Origin: Actinomycetota bacterium
GTDB taxonomy: Bacteria > Actinomycetota > Actinomycetes > Nanopelagicales > Nanopelagicaceae
NCBI GenBank assembly: GCA_009698045.1
Contig: WLRE01000037.1
Coordinates: 1 to 11,608, forward strand
DNA: 11,608 nucleotides
Reading direction: 5' to 3'
Positions 1 to 6,748 of this stretch are shown here, piece by piece. Every line of letters begins with the position of its first letter. Positions within the stretch are counted from its first letter, which is position 1. Both the position numbers and the translations under genes were made by a program. Under the pieces are notes generated by a model. It was given only the letters and a program-made list of their open reading frames with translations. It was not told where the DNA came from and made no database searches.

Positions 1-380
1 AGCTTTGTTTTAGTAATAAGAAATCCGTTTATTAATCCGGTAATAATTGCGGCGCCGAAAGCAGCAGCCACTGCAGGTATCAAGCGGTCATCGTTGCGAT
101 CAGGTCCCCAGGTAACAATCACAACTGTTAAAGAGACTGCGCCAGCAACTGAAAGATCGATTCCGCCTTGTTGAACAACAAGGGTTTGCCCTAAACCAAT
201 AATTGCTAGGCACGCTGCAAAAGGAAGCATTCCCAATTGAGCAATTTTGCTCACGCTAGTTGGGGCAATAAGAGCGCTCGCGATGTAAAGAAGGATGGTT
301 GCGCCAAGTACTGTCTTCATTCCGCGCGAAATCTGCAAGCGTGCTGAACGCTTTAATTCACGGACGGGCGGAGTACTCAT
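1..380 (-). CDS. ABC sugar transporter permease, RbsC/AraH type (partial, C-terminus outside window)
   Basis: This is the inner-membrane permease of a carbohydrate ABC importer of the ribose/xylose/arabinose class. The frame is open from an ATG at 380 to the window edge, giving about 126 N-terminal residues of a protein usually 310-350 long. A short basic N-terminus (residues 1-20) is followed by hydrophobic segments at about 23-38 and 45-62. The family signature QQGGIDLSVAG lies near residues 66-76, and GLINGFLITK comes just before the edge; both are typical of the BPD_transp_2 permease family. A good Shine-Dalgarno sequence (AAAGGTG at 385-391) supports the start. The gene lies 80 bases downstream of the beta-hydroxyacid dehydrogenase on the same strand, so it is either the next operon gene or has its own promoter, because an operator-like sequence lies at 401-420. 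Substrate is not determinable; ATPase and binding protein are not in view. Confidence 0.9.
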   Translation of the reverse strand, partial: MSTPPVRELKRSARLQISRGMKTVLGATILLYIASALIAPTSVSKIAQLGMLPFAACLAIIGLGQTLVVQQGGIDLSVAGAVSLTVVIVTWGPDRNDDRLIPAVAAAFGAAIITGLINGFLITKTK

Positions 381-384
381 GGTC

Positions 385-391
385 ACCTTTC
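385..391 (-). promoter_or_regulatory. Ribosome binding site of the permease gene
   Basis: Read on the minus strand the sequence is AAAGGTG, 4 bases before the ATG at 380. It is one of the clearer Shine-Dalgarno matches in the window and fixes the start of the permease. Confidence 0.55.
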
Positions 392-400
392 AACTCTCTG

Positions 401-420
401 TAAAGTGAGACTGTACATAG
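401..420 (-). promoter_or_regulatory. Operator-like site before the permease, related to the palindrome at 4334-4353
   Basis: Aligned with the perfect palindrome at 4334-4353, this 20-base stretch on the minus strand matches at 15 of 20 positions, including an unbroken AGTCTCAC and the outer TATGT. It is itself a poor palindrome. It lies 21 bases upstream of the permease ATG. The likeness suggests one regulator acting on both the operon promoter region and the transporter gene. That is inference; the regulator is not identified. Confidence 0.4.
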
Positions 421-460
421 GGATAGAGGGCGTTAACAAGGACTTTCTATAACGTTTTCA

Positions 461-1348
461 TCAAGATTCACGGATATAGCGAAAGAGCGCGGCCATATCC
501 GCAGCGTCAAACCCCGCGCTCGCAGCGTGGGCATAGAGCTCGCGCACGCCTGTTGCCGCGGTCAAAGGGGTCTGGGAGGCCTGGCCCAGGTCCAGGATTA
601 GCCCCAAATCTTTGAGAACGGTGTCGATCCGCATAGCCACCGGAGCCTCTGGCTCCAAGAAAGCTGCTCGCTTGTACTTAACAAAGGGGGCGGCGATAAC
701 GCTCTCTTCGAGGACGTCATAGGCCGCGCTCGCTTCGATTCCATTCGCAGTAGCAAGTGCAAGGCCCTCGCTCACCGCAGCACTCAAGGTGTGAACAATG
801 AGATTGACCGCCAACTTCATGGCCTGGCCCGCCCCGGCTGCTCCGAGAAAGGCAGTCTTCTTAGCGAAAGCAGAGAACACGACACTTGCCTGATCAATTT
901 CAGATTTGTTACCACTGGCCATAACAAGGAGTTGGTGTGCGGCAATAGTTGCAACACTTCCTGATACCGGAGCATCGATGAACGCAATCTTCTTAGCGCT
1001 TAAAGCTGCGGCTAGTGCGTGCGCACTTTCCACTCCGCTTGTTCCCATATCTACAATAATTAAATTTGCTTTAACGCCATCCAAAACGCTGGAGTCGTCC
1101 AAGAGAACAGATTGTGTGACAACACCATTAGTGAAAGTGCAGATTGCTAAGTCAGAGTTAGAGAGCGCCGCCTTCGCTGTAGGAGCAACTGAGAGCAATG
1201 GCGAGGCTATTGCTGTGGCAAGTTGATCGGCAGTGCTTTGATTTCTATTCCAAAGCGTCACGTTATAACCGGCGGCAACAAGTTCCTTTGCCATTGCAGC
1301 GCCCATCTTGCCGACGCCTAATATTGCGACATTCTTTATGTTAGACAT
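461..1348 (-). CDS. NAD(P)-dependent beta-hydroxyacid dehydrogenase (3-hydroxyisobutyrate dehydrogenase family)
   Basis: This cytosolic oxidoreductase of the 3-hydroxyisobutyrate / tartronate-semialdehyde reductase family interconverts a beta-hydroxyacid and its semialdehyde with NAD(P). At 295 aa it is the usual length. The Rossmann motif GVGKMG is at residues 11-16 and strand 2 ends in WNRN (33-36), whose Arg is compatible with NADP. The substrate-binding motif DAPVSG is at 125-130, with Ser131 where the family usually has a second Gly. The catalytic lysine region GAAGAGQAMKLAVN gives Lys178 and Asn182. The all-alpha C-terminal domain follows. The ATG overlaps the stop of the upstream alcohol dehydrogenase by 8 bases and has no clear ribosome binding site, so translational coupling is likely. 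It could act on a semialdehyde made by the other dehydrogenases of the operon, or on tartronate semialdehyde; the motifs do not decide. Confidence 0.9.
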   Translation of the reverse strand: MSNIKNVAILGVGKMGAAMAKELVAAGYNVTLWNRNQSTADQLATAIASPLLSVAPTAKAALSNSDLAICTFTNGVVTQSVLLDDSSVLDGVKANLIIVDMGTSGVESAHALAAALSAKKIAFIDAPVSGSVATIAAHQLLVMASGNKSEIDQASVVFSAFAKKTAFLGAAGAGQAMKLAVNLIVHTLSAAVSEGLALATANGIEASAAYDVLEESVIAAPFVKYKRAAFLEPEAPVAMRIDTVLKDLGLILDLGQASQTPLTAATGVRELYAHAASAGFDAADMAALFRYIRES

Positions 1349-2405
1349 TTTGGGGTGTTACCAAAATCTTTCCGTTTGCCTTACCGCTGGCAAGAACTTC
1401 AAATGCTTCGTTCACATTTTCCAGGGAGTAGATTCGGTCCGTTAGAAGTTTTGCTACTTTTCCTGAGGCAAGAAGTTCTAGCGCTTCTGGCATATCGTCC
1501 TTGCAAACATGAGCAACAGTCGTTTGAAGAACTACTTCGCGAAGGACGGCATCAGCAAATGGGAAGTCTTGCGGGGTCTTGTTGAGGCCCATCAGCATCA
1601 AGATTCCACCACGCTTAGCAAGCGCAAGTCCACGTGCAGCAGCACCTGGGGCGCCTGAAGTCTCAAAGACCACATCTACACCTGCTGGAATGAGTGCCTT
1701 AATTTCAGCTGGAGTGATTTCCGGTGAAATCAAAATGGTTTTAGTTGCGCCTAATTGTGTTGCAACATCTAATCGCTTTTGATCAATGTCCATCGCGATG
1801 ATTTCCACTCCGTAGCTTTGTAAGGCTACACAAGCAAAAGAGCCAATTGCTCCAACGCCAAGGAGAACGACTTGATCGCCCTTCTTTACGCCTGCGCGAC
1901 GCACCCCGTGAATACCAACCGCTAGCGGCTGTGCAAGAGCAGCACTCTCGTCCGAGACGCTATCTGGAATCGGAACACAAATATTCTTTGGCGCAACTGC
2001 AAACTCTGCTAGCCCACCATGAATACTCAAACCCAAGGTGTAATAGTGATCGCATAAATTGGTGCGACCTTCTTTGCAAAGCGCACATTGACCGCAAGAA
2101 ACTCCTGCGCCGCACGCTACTCGTTTGCCCAACATCTCTTGGGCACTAGCACCTGCTTCAACAACGGTTCCGATAAATTCATGCCCCAAGATAGTTGCGC
2201 CTTGATGCTTACTGTTGGGATGTGGATTCTTAAGCGGAACCATCATCGAACTCTTTGCATATTCAGATGCATCAGTTCCGCATAGTCCGTTGTATTTAAC
2301 ATGAACCAAGACATCATTAGGAGCAAGAGTTGAAGGTTTAGGAAAGTCTTCCACTCTTAAATCTTTGATGTCGTGCAGAACTGCGGCGCGCATTGTTGCA
2401 GACAT
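1341..2405 (-). CDS. Zinc-dependent medium-chain alcohol/polyol dehydrogenase (butanediol/sorbitol/threonine dehydrogenase-like)
   Basis: This 354-aa MDR-family dehydrogenase oxidises a secondary alcohol or polyol with NAD. The N-terminal GroES-like domain supplies the catalytic zinc ligands Cys42 (GLCGTD) and His75-Glu76 (GHEF). A full structural-zinc loop is present, with Cys104, Cys107, Cys110 and Cys118 spaced C-x2-C-x2-C-x7-C. The Rossmann motif GVGAIG is at 183-188, and Asp206 at the end of the second strand indicates NAD rather than NADP. An oddity is ALAQPLAVG (157-164): sorbitol and butanediol dehydrogenases usually have Glu where Gln159 stands, at a position that can bind the catalytic zinc. 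The ATG at 2405 overlaps the preceding stop in a TAATG junction, with AGGTAAG just upstream as a modest ribosome binding site. The family is secure; the substrate (2,3-butanediol, a sugar alcohol or a hydroxy acid) is open. Confidence 0.92.
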   Translation of the reverse strand: MSATMRAAVLHDIKDLRVEDFPKPSTLAPNDVLVHVKYNGLCGTDASEYAKSSMMVPLKNPHPNSKHQGATILGHEFIGTVVEAGASAQEMLGKRVACGAGVSCGQCALCKEGRTNLCDHYYTLGLSIHGGLAEFAVAPKNICVPIPDSVSDESAALAQPLAVGIHGVRRAGVKKGDQVVLLGVGAIGSFACVALQSYGVEIIAMDIDQKRLDVATQLGATKTILISPEITPAEIKALIPAGVDVVFETSGAPGAAARGLALAKRGGILMLMGLNKTPQDFPFADAVLREVVLQTTVAHVCKDDMPEALELLASGKVAKLLTDRIYSLENVNEAFEVLASGKANGKILVTPQNV

Positions 2406-3394
2406 TACTTACCTGAATTCGTGACGTGAACCTTGACTTGATTCTTGTCCGTGAGAACTTTCTGATAGGCCTTATCTGCTTCGGAGATATCAAAGGTAGA
2501 TGTCACTAACTTGGATAGATCTAGGTTGGTACGAGAAAGGAAGCGAATTGTCTCGGGCCAAACTCCTGGGGAGCCAATGATTCCGCGGACTTGAAGCTCC
2601 TTGGATTGAATCAAACCCATCTCGGTAGGGGCTTTACCGCCCACGCTAATTCCAATAATGACTACCCGACCATGAAAAGCGGCAACTTCGAGAGTGGCTG
2701 CCATTGCATCTGGGCGACCACTTGCATCGATAACGATAGTCGCACCGACACCTTTGGTTGCATCCATAACCGCATCTTTGGTGTTCTGCTTGGTGGGATC
2801 GATGACGACTTCAGCTCCGAGGCTTTGTGCAATCTTGGCACGTTCCGCAGATGGTTCAATCACAATCACGCGAGCACCCTTTGCTGCAGATGCAGCAACA
2901 ACGCCTAAACCGATGGGGCCAGCGCCGAATACTGCAACGGTATCGCTTGCATCCATATTGTCTGCGCGAACAGTTGCGTAATATCCACAAGAGAATGGTT
3001 CGACTAATGCGCCTTGCGTCCAAGAAACATTCTCGGGCAACTTGTGCAACCAGTCAGCTTTTGCAATAAAGAATTCTGCCATCGCACCAGAGATAGAGAA
3101 GCCAAAGTGCTCTTGTCCGATTACGCATTCGCCCACAACACGATCTCCGGCTTTAAGTTTGGAGACCTTGCTGCCGACTTCCATAACCTCTGCTGCCCAT
3201 TCGTGGCCAGGAATAATTGGATATTGGAAAGGAATGATGTAGCGACCCTCGAGAAGTTCGATATCAGAGTGGCAGATTCCAACCGCGCGGCTTGCTAAAA
3301 GAACTTCGTCATCAGCAATCTTAGGGATTGCGATTTCGTTAACGGCCATTACGTTGGGGGACATGAACTGCAGTGCTTTCATTTCTCTTCTCAT
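2405..3394 (-). CDS. Zinc-dependent medium-chain alcohol dehydrogenase lacking the structural-zinc loop
   Basis: This 329-aa MDR-family alcohol dehydrogenase differs from its operon neighbour. Catalytic zinc ligands are Cys41 (GICHSD), His64-Glu65 (PGHEW) and Glu132 (LVEPFSCG). The region that normally carries four structural-zinc cysteines (after GDRVVGEC, about residues 86-102) is shortened and has only Cys90, which explains the short length. The Rossmann motif GAGPIG is at 157-162, and Glu180 ending the second strand favours NAD. The start is uncertain. The ATG at 3394 has no ribosome binding site, while an in-frame ATG at 3382 (giving MKALQF, 325 aa) follows a purine-rich GAGAAGAGAA and looks more natural for the family. 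The gene lies 42 bases after the SDR and ends in a TAATG overlap with the next dehydrogenase. It probably takes part in the same alcohol or polyol oxidation route; the substrate is unknown. Confidence 0.9.
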   Translation of the reverse strand: MRREMKALQFMSPNVMAVNEIAIPKIADDEVLLASRAVGICHSDIELLEGRYIIPFQYPIIPGHEWAAEVMEVGSKVSKLKAGDRVVGECVIGQEHFGFSISGAMAEFFIAKADWLHKLPENVSWTQGALVEPFSCGYYATVRADNMDASDTVAVFGAGPIGLGVVAASAAKGARVIVIEPSAERAKIAQSLGAEVVIDPTKQNTKDAVMDATKGVGATIVIDASGRPDAMAATLEVAAFHGRVVIIGISVGGKAPTEMGLIQSKELQVRGIIGSPGVWPETIRFLSRTNLDLSKLVTSTFDISEADKAYQKVLTDKNQVKVHVTNSGK

Positions 3395-3436
3395 TTCAGT
3401 TTTCAGTAGTAGGGGTGCAAAAGCGATAAAACAGGC

Positions 3437-4219
3437 TTAAATAAGAACCATTCCGCCATCAATCATGATGGTCTGGCCGGTCATATAGTCGGAATCTTTT
3501 GAAGCTAAGAAGAGCGCCATTCCCTGTAGATCTTCTGGGGTGGCTGCGCGGCCACGCAAAATACCTGCGGAGAATTCTTCGGTAGCTTGACCGGGACGTT
3601 CTGACATTCCCATCTCCATGAGATCGCGGTCGAGATCAATCCACAGTGGTGTATCAACGACGCCGGGAGCAAATGAATTACAGGTGATGTTGTGCTCTGC
3701 TAAACCGCGAGCTGTGGCTTGAGTCAATGCATTGACCGCAAACTTACTTGCGCAATATGGCGCAAAAGCTGGATAGCCCTGGCGCCCAGCAATTGAAGCA
3801 GTATTAATAATTTTGCCGCTCTTTTGAGCGATCATGTACTTGCCTGCCTCTTGAGTGCAGATAAGAACGCCAAGACCATTGACGTTCATGATTGCATTCC
3901 AGTTTTCTTCGGTAACTTCCATGAGGTGCATCGGCTTGTTAAATCCTGCGTTATTGAAAATAACATCGAAAGAACCAGCCCAGTCCACAAATTTCTTAAA
4001 TCCGGTTCGCACCTGGTCTCGCTTAGAGACATCTGCCGTGATCGCAATAGCTTGACCACCATTGTCATTGATAACTGCAGCAACACGTTCGGCTGCCGCG
4101 GTATTGAGGTCGCAGACTCCGACCTTCGCGCCCTCTGCTCCAAAAATTCGGGCGAAGCCTTCACCGATGCCAGATCCGGCGCCAGTAACAAGGATTGATT
4201 TTCCAGAAACTCGTCCCAT
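3437..4219 (-). CDS. Classical short-chain dehydrogenase/reductase (NAD-dependent, polyol/acetoin reductase-like)
   Basis: This 260-aa classical SDR is the first gene of the minus-strand operon. It has the cofactor motif TGAGSGIG (12-19), Asp37 after the second strand indicating NAD(H), NNAG (89-92), Asn113, and the catalytic triad Ser142, Tyr155 and Lys159 in YCASK. The C-terminal IDGG is typical. The length and motifs suit sorbitol/iditol dehydrogenases, acetoin (2,3-butanediol) reductases and sugar-acid dehydrogenases; these cannot be told apart here. The start was set at the ATG at 4219 because GGAG sits 5 bases upstream of it and the protein then begins just before the first Rossmann strand. 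The frame extends back to a TTG at 4300, but those 27 residues look unlike protein and overlap the promoter region. The gene is divergent from the PRISE-like reductase across a 161-base regulatory gap. Confidence 0.92.
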   Translation of the reverse strand: MGRVSGKSILVTGAGSGIGEGFARIFGAEGAKVGVCDLNTAAAERVAAVINDNGGQAIAITADVSKRDQVRTGFKKFVDWAGSFDVIFNNAGFNKPMHLMEVTEENWNAIMNVNGLGVLICTQEAGKYMIAQKSGKIINTASIAGRQGYPAFAPYCASKFAVNALTQATARGLAEHNITCNSFAPGVVDTPLWIDLDRDLMEMGMSERPGQATEEFSAGILRGRAATPEDLQGMALFLASKDSDYMTGQTIMIDGGMVLI

Positions 4220-4271
4220 ATGAACTCCAATGTTCGAGGTACCCCTTGGATATCCCGCGGATACTCCCAAA

Positions 4272-4300
4272 AGTTTGGCACTGTGAGCCCAAAGCGTCAA
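4272..4300 (-). promoter_or_regulatory. Possible promoter of the five-gene dehydrogenase/permease operon
   Basis: On the minus strand TTGACG (4295-4300) is followed, after a 17-base spacer, by CAAACT (4272-4277). The -35 match is good and the -10 match weak. It would give a leader of roughly 45 bases before the ATG at 4219. Offered as a candidate only. Confidence 0.3.
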
Positions 4301-4327
4301 GTGTCAGAGAACGCCTGGCCCCTTATC

Positions 4328-4356
4328 TTGTCTTTATGTGTAGTCTCACATAACAT
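4328..4356 (+). promoter_or_regulatory. Candidate promoter of the PRISE-like reductase gene
   Basis: TTGTCT (4328-4333) and TAACAT (4351-4356) are separated by exactly 17 bases, and each matches the sigma-70-type consensus at 4 of 6 positions. The spacer is filled by the palindrome at 4334-4353. Transcription would start near 4363, about 18 bases before the ATG at 4381. Confidence 0.45.
4334..4353. promoter_or_regulatory. Perfect 7-6-7 palindrome, probable operator
   Basis: TTATGTG, six bases (tagtct), then CACATAA: the two arms are exact reverse complements. The element fills the promoter spacer of the reductase gene and covers the first half of its -10 hexamer, which is a classic position for repression. 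A related sequence lies at 401-420. The binding protein is unknown; it could be the FadR-type regulator of this locus, although its likely sites at 6692 and 6754 look different, or a regulator encoded outside the window. Confidence 0.6.
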
Positions 4357-4380
4357 CGAGACCCTGACCTGAGCCACAGA

Positions 4381-5463
4381 ATGGAAATAGATATGAGCAA
4401 GAACGCCCTCGTAATCGGAGTTACTGGAATAACTGGAAACAACATTGCGCAAGAACTCCAGAAGAAAGGCTTCACGGTCTACGGACTTTCACGCAAGCCA
4501 GGAATTATCGTTCCAGGAGTTAAGCATGTGTATGGCGATGTTCTTGATCCAGCAAGCGTAAAAGCAGCTGTTGCCGACCTTCCTGTTACTCATCTCTTTT
4601 TCTGCACCTGGTCTCGTCAAAACACTGAGAAGGAGAACATCGCGGTCAATGGTGCGATGTTGCAGAACACGCTCGACGCTTTCGCTCAAAAGCGCACACT
4701 AGAACACACGGTTTTGGTTACAGGTCTTAAGCATTACCTCGGGCCGTTCGAGTCATATGCAGCAACTCCTATGGAGACCCCATTTAAGGAGAGCCAAGCT
4801 CGACTTCCTATCGATAACTTCTATTACACACAAGAAGATATTTTGTTCAAGGCTGCTAAGGAACAAGGTTTCTCTTGGTCAGTGCATCGCCCTCACACCA
4901 TGATTGGTTGGGCTCTTGGTAACGCAATGAACATGGGCGTCACCCTGGCTGTATACGCATCTATCTGTAAAGAGACTGGCGCGCCATTTATTTTCCCTGG
5001 TTCAAAAGAGCAATACAACGGCGTCACTGACGTAACCGATGCGCGTCTACTTGCTCGTCATGCAGTCTGGTCGGCAACTGATCCTGCCGGTAAGAACGAA
5101 GCATTCAATACTGTCAATGGCGATGTATTTCGTTGGCGCCAACTCTGGCGACTTCTCGCAGATTATTTTGGCGTAACCGATCCTGGTTACCCTGCAGAAA
5201 TTTCACCATTGGAGCCACGTATGGCTGGTGCAGATGAGCAATGGGCAAAGATTGTTGCTAAATATAATTTGGTGGATCACAAAGCCTCTGAAATTGCATC
5301 ATGGTGGCACTCTGATGCTGACCTTGGCCGTCAGGTAGAAACCTTTGCTGACATGGGTAAGAGTCGTAAAGCTGGATTCCGTGATGTACAGGTAACTCCA
5401 GATTCATTCTTCGAACTCTTCGATCAACTACGCGCAGAGAAAATCATTCCGCCCCGCGCTTAA
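4381..5463 (+). CDS. PRISE-like NADPH-dependent enone reductase (atypical/extended SDR)
   Basis: This 360-aa SDR resembles the progesterone 5-beta-reductase/iridoid synthase (PRISE) group, which reduces C=C bonds of alpha,beta-unsaturated carbonyls with NADPH. The cofactor motif GVTGITGNN is at 13-21, and SRKP at 37-40 suits NADPH. The group-specific motifs are GLKHYLGPFE (115-124, catalytic Lys117), NFYYTQEDIL (146-155, catalytic Tyr at 148/149), SVHRPHTMIGW (167-177) and KNEAFNTVNGDVFRWRQLW (238-256). An in-frame ATG at 4393 (MSKNALVIG) may be the true start, since neither start has a strong ribosome binding site; 4381 is the longest form. It reads away from the SDR operon and ends 1 base from the regulator gene on the other strand. 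In bacteria this group is mostly uncharacterised. The homology is confident; the substrate is unknown. Confidence 0.88.
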   Translation: MEIDMSKNALVIGVTGITGNNIAQELQKKGFTVYGLSRKPGIIVPGVKHVYGDVLDPASVKAAVADLPVTHLFFCTWSRQNTEKENIAVNGAMLQNTLDAFAQKRTLEHTVLVTGLKHYLGPFESYAATPMETPFKESQARLPIDNFYYTQEDILFKAAKEQGFSWSVHRPHTMIGWALGNAMNMGVTLAVYASICKETGAPFIFPGSKEQYNGVTDVTDARLLARHAVWSATDPAGKNEAFNTVNGDVFRWRQLWRLLADYFGVTDPGYPAEISPLEPRMAGADEQWAKIVAKYNLVDHKASEIASWWHSDADLGRQVETFADMGKSRKAGFRDVQVTPDSFFELFDQLRAEKIIPPRA

Positions 5464-5464
5464 A

Positions 5465-6124
5465 TTAAGAATTAAAGACATCCGGGTGCTGGGCTAATTC
5501 GAGCCTGGTACGCCGGATGTGACCGTAAAGAATTCGCTCGGCATCATCTGCATCGCGCTTTTTAAGTGCAGATAAGAGTAAATGGTGCTCATAATGAGCG
5601 GGCTTAAAAGAACTTGTGGCCATCATCTGCGAATATGCACGGCGATAATGTTGCGTTGTATTCCATAACCGGTTGACCATCTCTCCGACGAGCACTGTCT
5701 CAGCGCCGGAGTAAGAGAGAAGATGAAATTCTCGATCTAACTTGAGAAATTTCTCGACATCTTTTGTCGCTTCCATCTCACTTGCAAGTTCTTGCAACTG
5801 TGAAATTGTTTCGTCAGAAATATGCGCGATGCTCAATCGAAGAAGTAATGGCTCAACTCGTTCCCGAAGTTGATACATCTCCTCGCATTCCGCAAGACTT
5901 AAATGGGAGATCCAGGCACCGGTGTGAGCGACTAAATTAATGAGCCCTTCTGCTTCAAGAATTCGTAGCGCTTCACGAACTGGCGAGCGCGATGCTCCAA
6001 ATTGTTCTGCTATATCTTCTTGTCGTATTCGAACACCTGGTGGGAATTTTCCAGAGAGAATCTCTTCCTTAAGTGAATTAGCAATTTGTTGGCTAAGTGC
6101 GAGATCGCTATCGATAATGGACAT
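5465..6124 (-). CDS. GntR-family transcriptional regulator, FadR subfamily (FCD ligand domain)
   Basis: This 219-aa DNA-binding regulator has an N-terminal winged helix (about 9-72) with the GntR pattern LKEEILSGKFPPG, then QEDIAEQFGASRSPVREALRILEAEGL. The C-terminal all-helical FCD domain (about 80-212) has the expected metal/ligand residues Asp130 and His134 (DREFH), His180 and His202. FCD regulators commonly respond to small carboxylates or sugar acids and repress neighbouring catabolic genes. The ATG at 6124 shares one base with the stop of the VOC gene in a TAATG junction, so both are made from one transcript. The twin ATTGGAT(A/G)CAAT sites at 6692 and 6754 resemble GntR operators and are probably its targets, which would make the VOC-regulator operon autoregulated and the E1-E2 operon co-controlled. 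Confidence 0.93.
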   Translation of the reverse strand: MSIIDSDLALSQQIANSLKEEILSGKFPPGVRIRQEDIAEQFGASRSPVREALRILEAEGLINLVAHTGAWISHLSLAECEEMYQLRERVEPLLLRLSIAHISDETISQLQELASEMEATKDVEKFLKLDREFHLLSYSGAETVLVGEMVNRLWNTTQHYRRAYSQMMATSSFKPAHYEHHLLLSALKKRDADDAERILYGHIRRTRLELAQHPDVFNS

Positions 6125-6651
6125 TACTTACTCGGATCTGCTGGATGCCAGAGTTTAGTTGTGGCAGTTGCTTCATATGCTTTGCCATTGGGGAAGGAGA
6201 CAAGTTCAAATTGCATTCCCCACGGACTGCGGAAGTACACCCATTTCTGGCCTTCACTATGACTCTTACTTAAAGTCGGCTCAGCCATGATCTCTACGCC
6301 CTTGCTCTTTAAATAATCGAGAGCGGTATCGAAATCATCAACATAAAAAGCTAAGTGATGACCGCCGATATCTGAATTACGGGGTTGTGCTGCCTGGCCA
6401 TCAGCGGATTCGTACTGAAAGATTTCAAAGTTAGGGCCGAATTTGCAACGAAAGAATCGAAGCTCTCTCATCACAGTTCGAGGATGAACTCCGAGGTGTT
6501 CGGCCATCCAGTTGTCGTCTTTAATAAAGGGCCCCAAGGCATAGATTCGTTCGCAGCCGATGACATCGACAAAGAAGCGCTCTGCCTGATCCAGGTCGGG
6601 AACGGTGAAGCCAATATGCTCGGTGCCGCGTAAGCCTGGAATTCCGGCCAT
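6124..6651 (-). CDS. VOC-superfamily metalloenzyme (glyoxalase / extradiol dioxygenase fold)
   Basis: This 175-aa protein consists of two vicinal-oxygen-chelate half domains, about residues 10-82 and 95-155. Likely metal ligands, one pair per half, are His12 (EHIGF), Glu76 (FEIFQY), His99 (HHLAFYVDD) and Glu149 (GMQFELV). This is the 2-His-2-Glu set seen in glyoxalase I and in VOC isomerases/epimerases, rather than the 2-His-1-Glu of extradiol dioxygenases. The function is therefore more likely lyase, isomerase or epimerase chemistry on an oxygenated substrate. The start was set at the ATG at 6651 because AGGAGAGGAG lies 6 bases upstream. The longer frame back to a TTG at 6702 would run through both the ribosome binding site and an operator. 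It is co-transcribed with the FadR-type regulator and divergent from E1-E2, which suggests it handles an intermediate of the same pathway. Confidence 0.88.
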   Translation of the reverse strand: MAGIPGLRGTEHIGFTVPDLDQAERFFVDVIGCERIYALGPFIKDDNWMAEHLGVHPRTVMRELRFFRCKFGPNFEIFQYESADGQAAQPRNSDIGGHHLAFYVDDFDTALDYLKSKGVEIMAEPTLSKSHSEGQKWVYFRSPWGMQFELVSFPNGKAYEATATTKLWHPADPSK

Positions 6652-6657
6652 CAAAGG

Positions 6658-6667
6658 CTCCTCTCCT
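6658..6667 (-). promoter_or_regulatory. Strong ribosome binding site that fixes the VOC gene start
   Basis: On the minus strand this reads AGGAGAGGAG, 6 bases from the ATG at 6651. It is the best Shine-Dalgarno match in the window and argues against the upstream TTG start at 6702. Confidence 0.75.
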
Positions 6668-6691
6668 GGTAAAAGCTCGCCATTTGGGCGT

Positions 6692-6703
6692 ATTGGATAC
6701 AAT
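6692..6703. promoter_or_regulatory. Operator candidate 1 for the FadR-type regulator (VOC-proximal)
   Basis: ATTGGATACAAT is an inverted repeat of the form ATTG.AT.CAAT (10 of 12 positions symmetrical), close to the TTGTATACAA-like sites of GntR-family regulators. On the minus strand it overlaps a TAGATT -10-like hexamer (6701-6706), so binding would block transcription of the VOC-regulator operon. Confidence 0.6.
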
Positions 6704-6748
6704 CTAGCCTTCTTTCGCCCATAAATGGAAGATATTGGGGTAAAAATC

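Noticed and set aside
431..456. Hairpin CGTTA...TAACG followed by TTTT in the gap before the permease
   Set aside because: The stem is only 5 bp with a long loop, and the T run is on the plus strand, opposite to the operon's direction; not a convincing terminator.
906..1226. 106-codon plus-strand frame antisense to the beta-hydroxyacid dehydrogenase, and similar long antisense frames elsewhere
   Set aside because: They are antisense or shifted shadows of well-supported genes, with no domain or ribosome binding site evidence.
4220..4300. N-terminal extension of the SDR frame back to a TTG at 4300
   Set aside because: The ATG at 4219 has GGAG at proper spacing and gives the normal SDR N-terminus; the 27 extra residues do not resemble the family and overlap the promoter region.
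6652..6702. N-terminal extension of the VOC frame back to a TTG at 6702
   Set aside because: It would translate through a strong ribosome binding site (6658-6667) and start inside an operator; the ATG at 6651 fits better.
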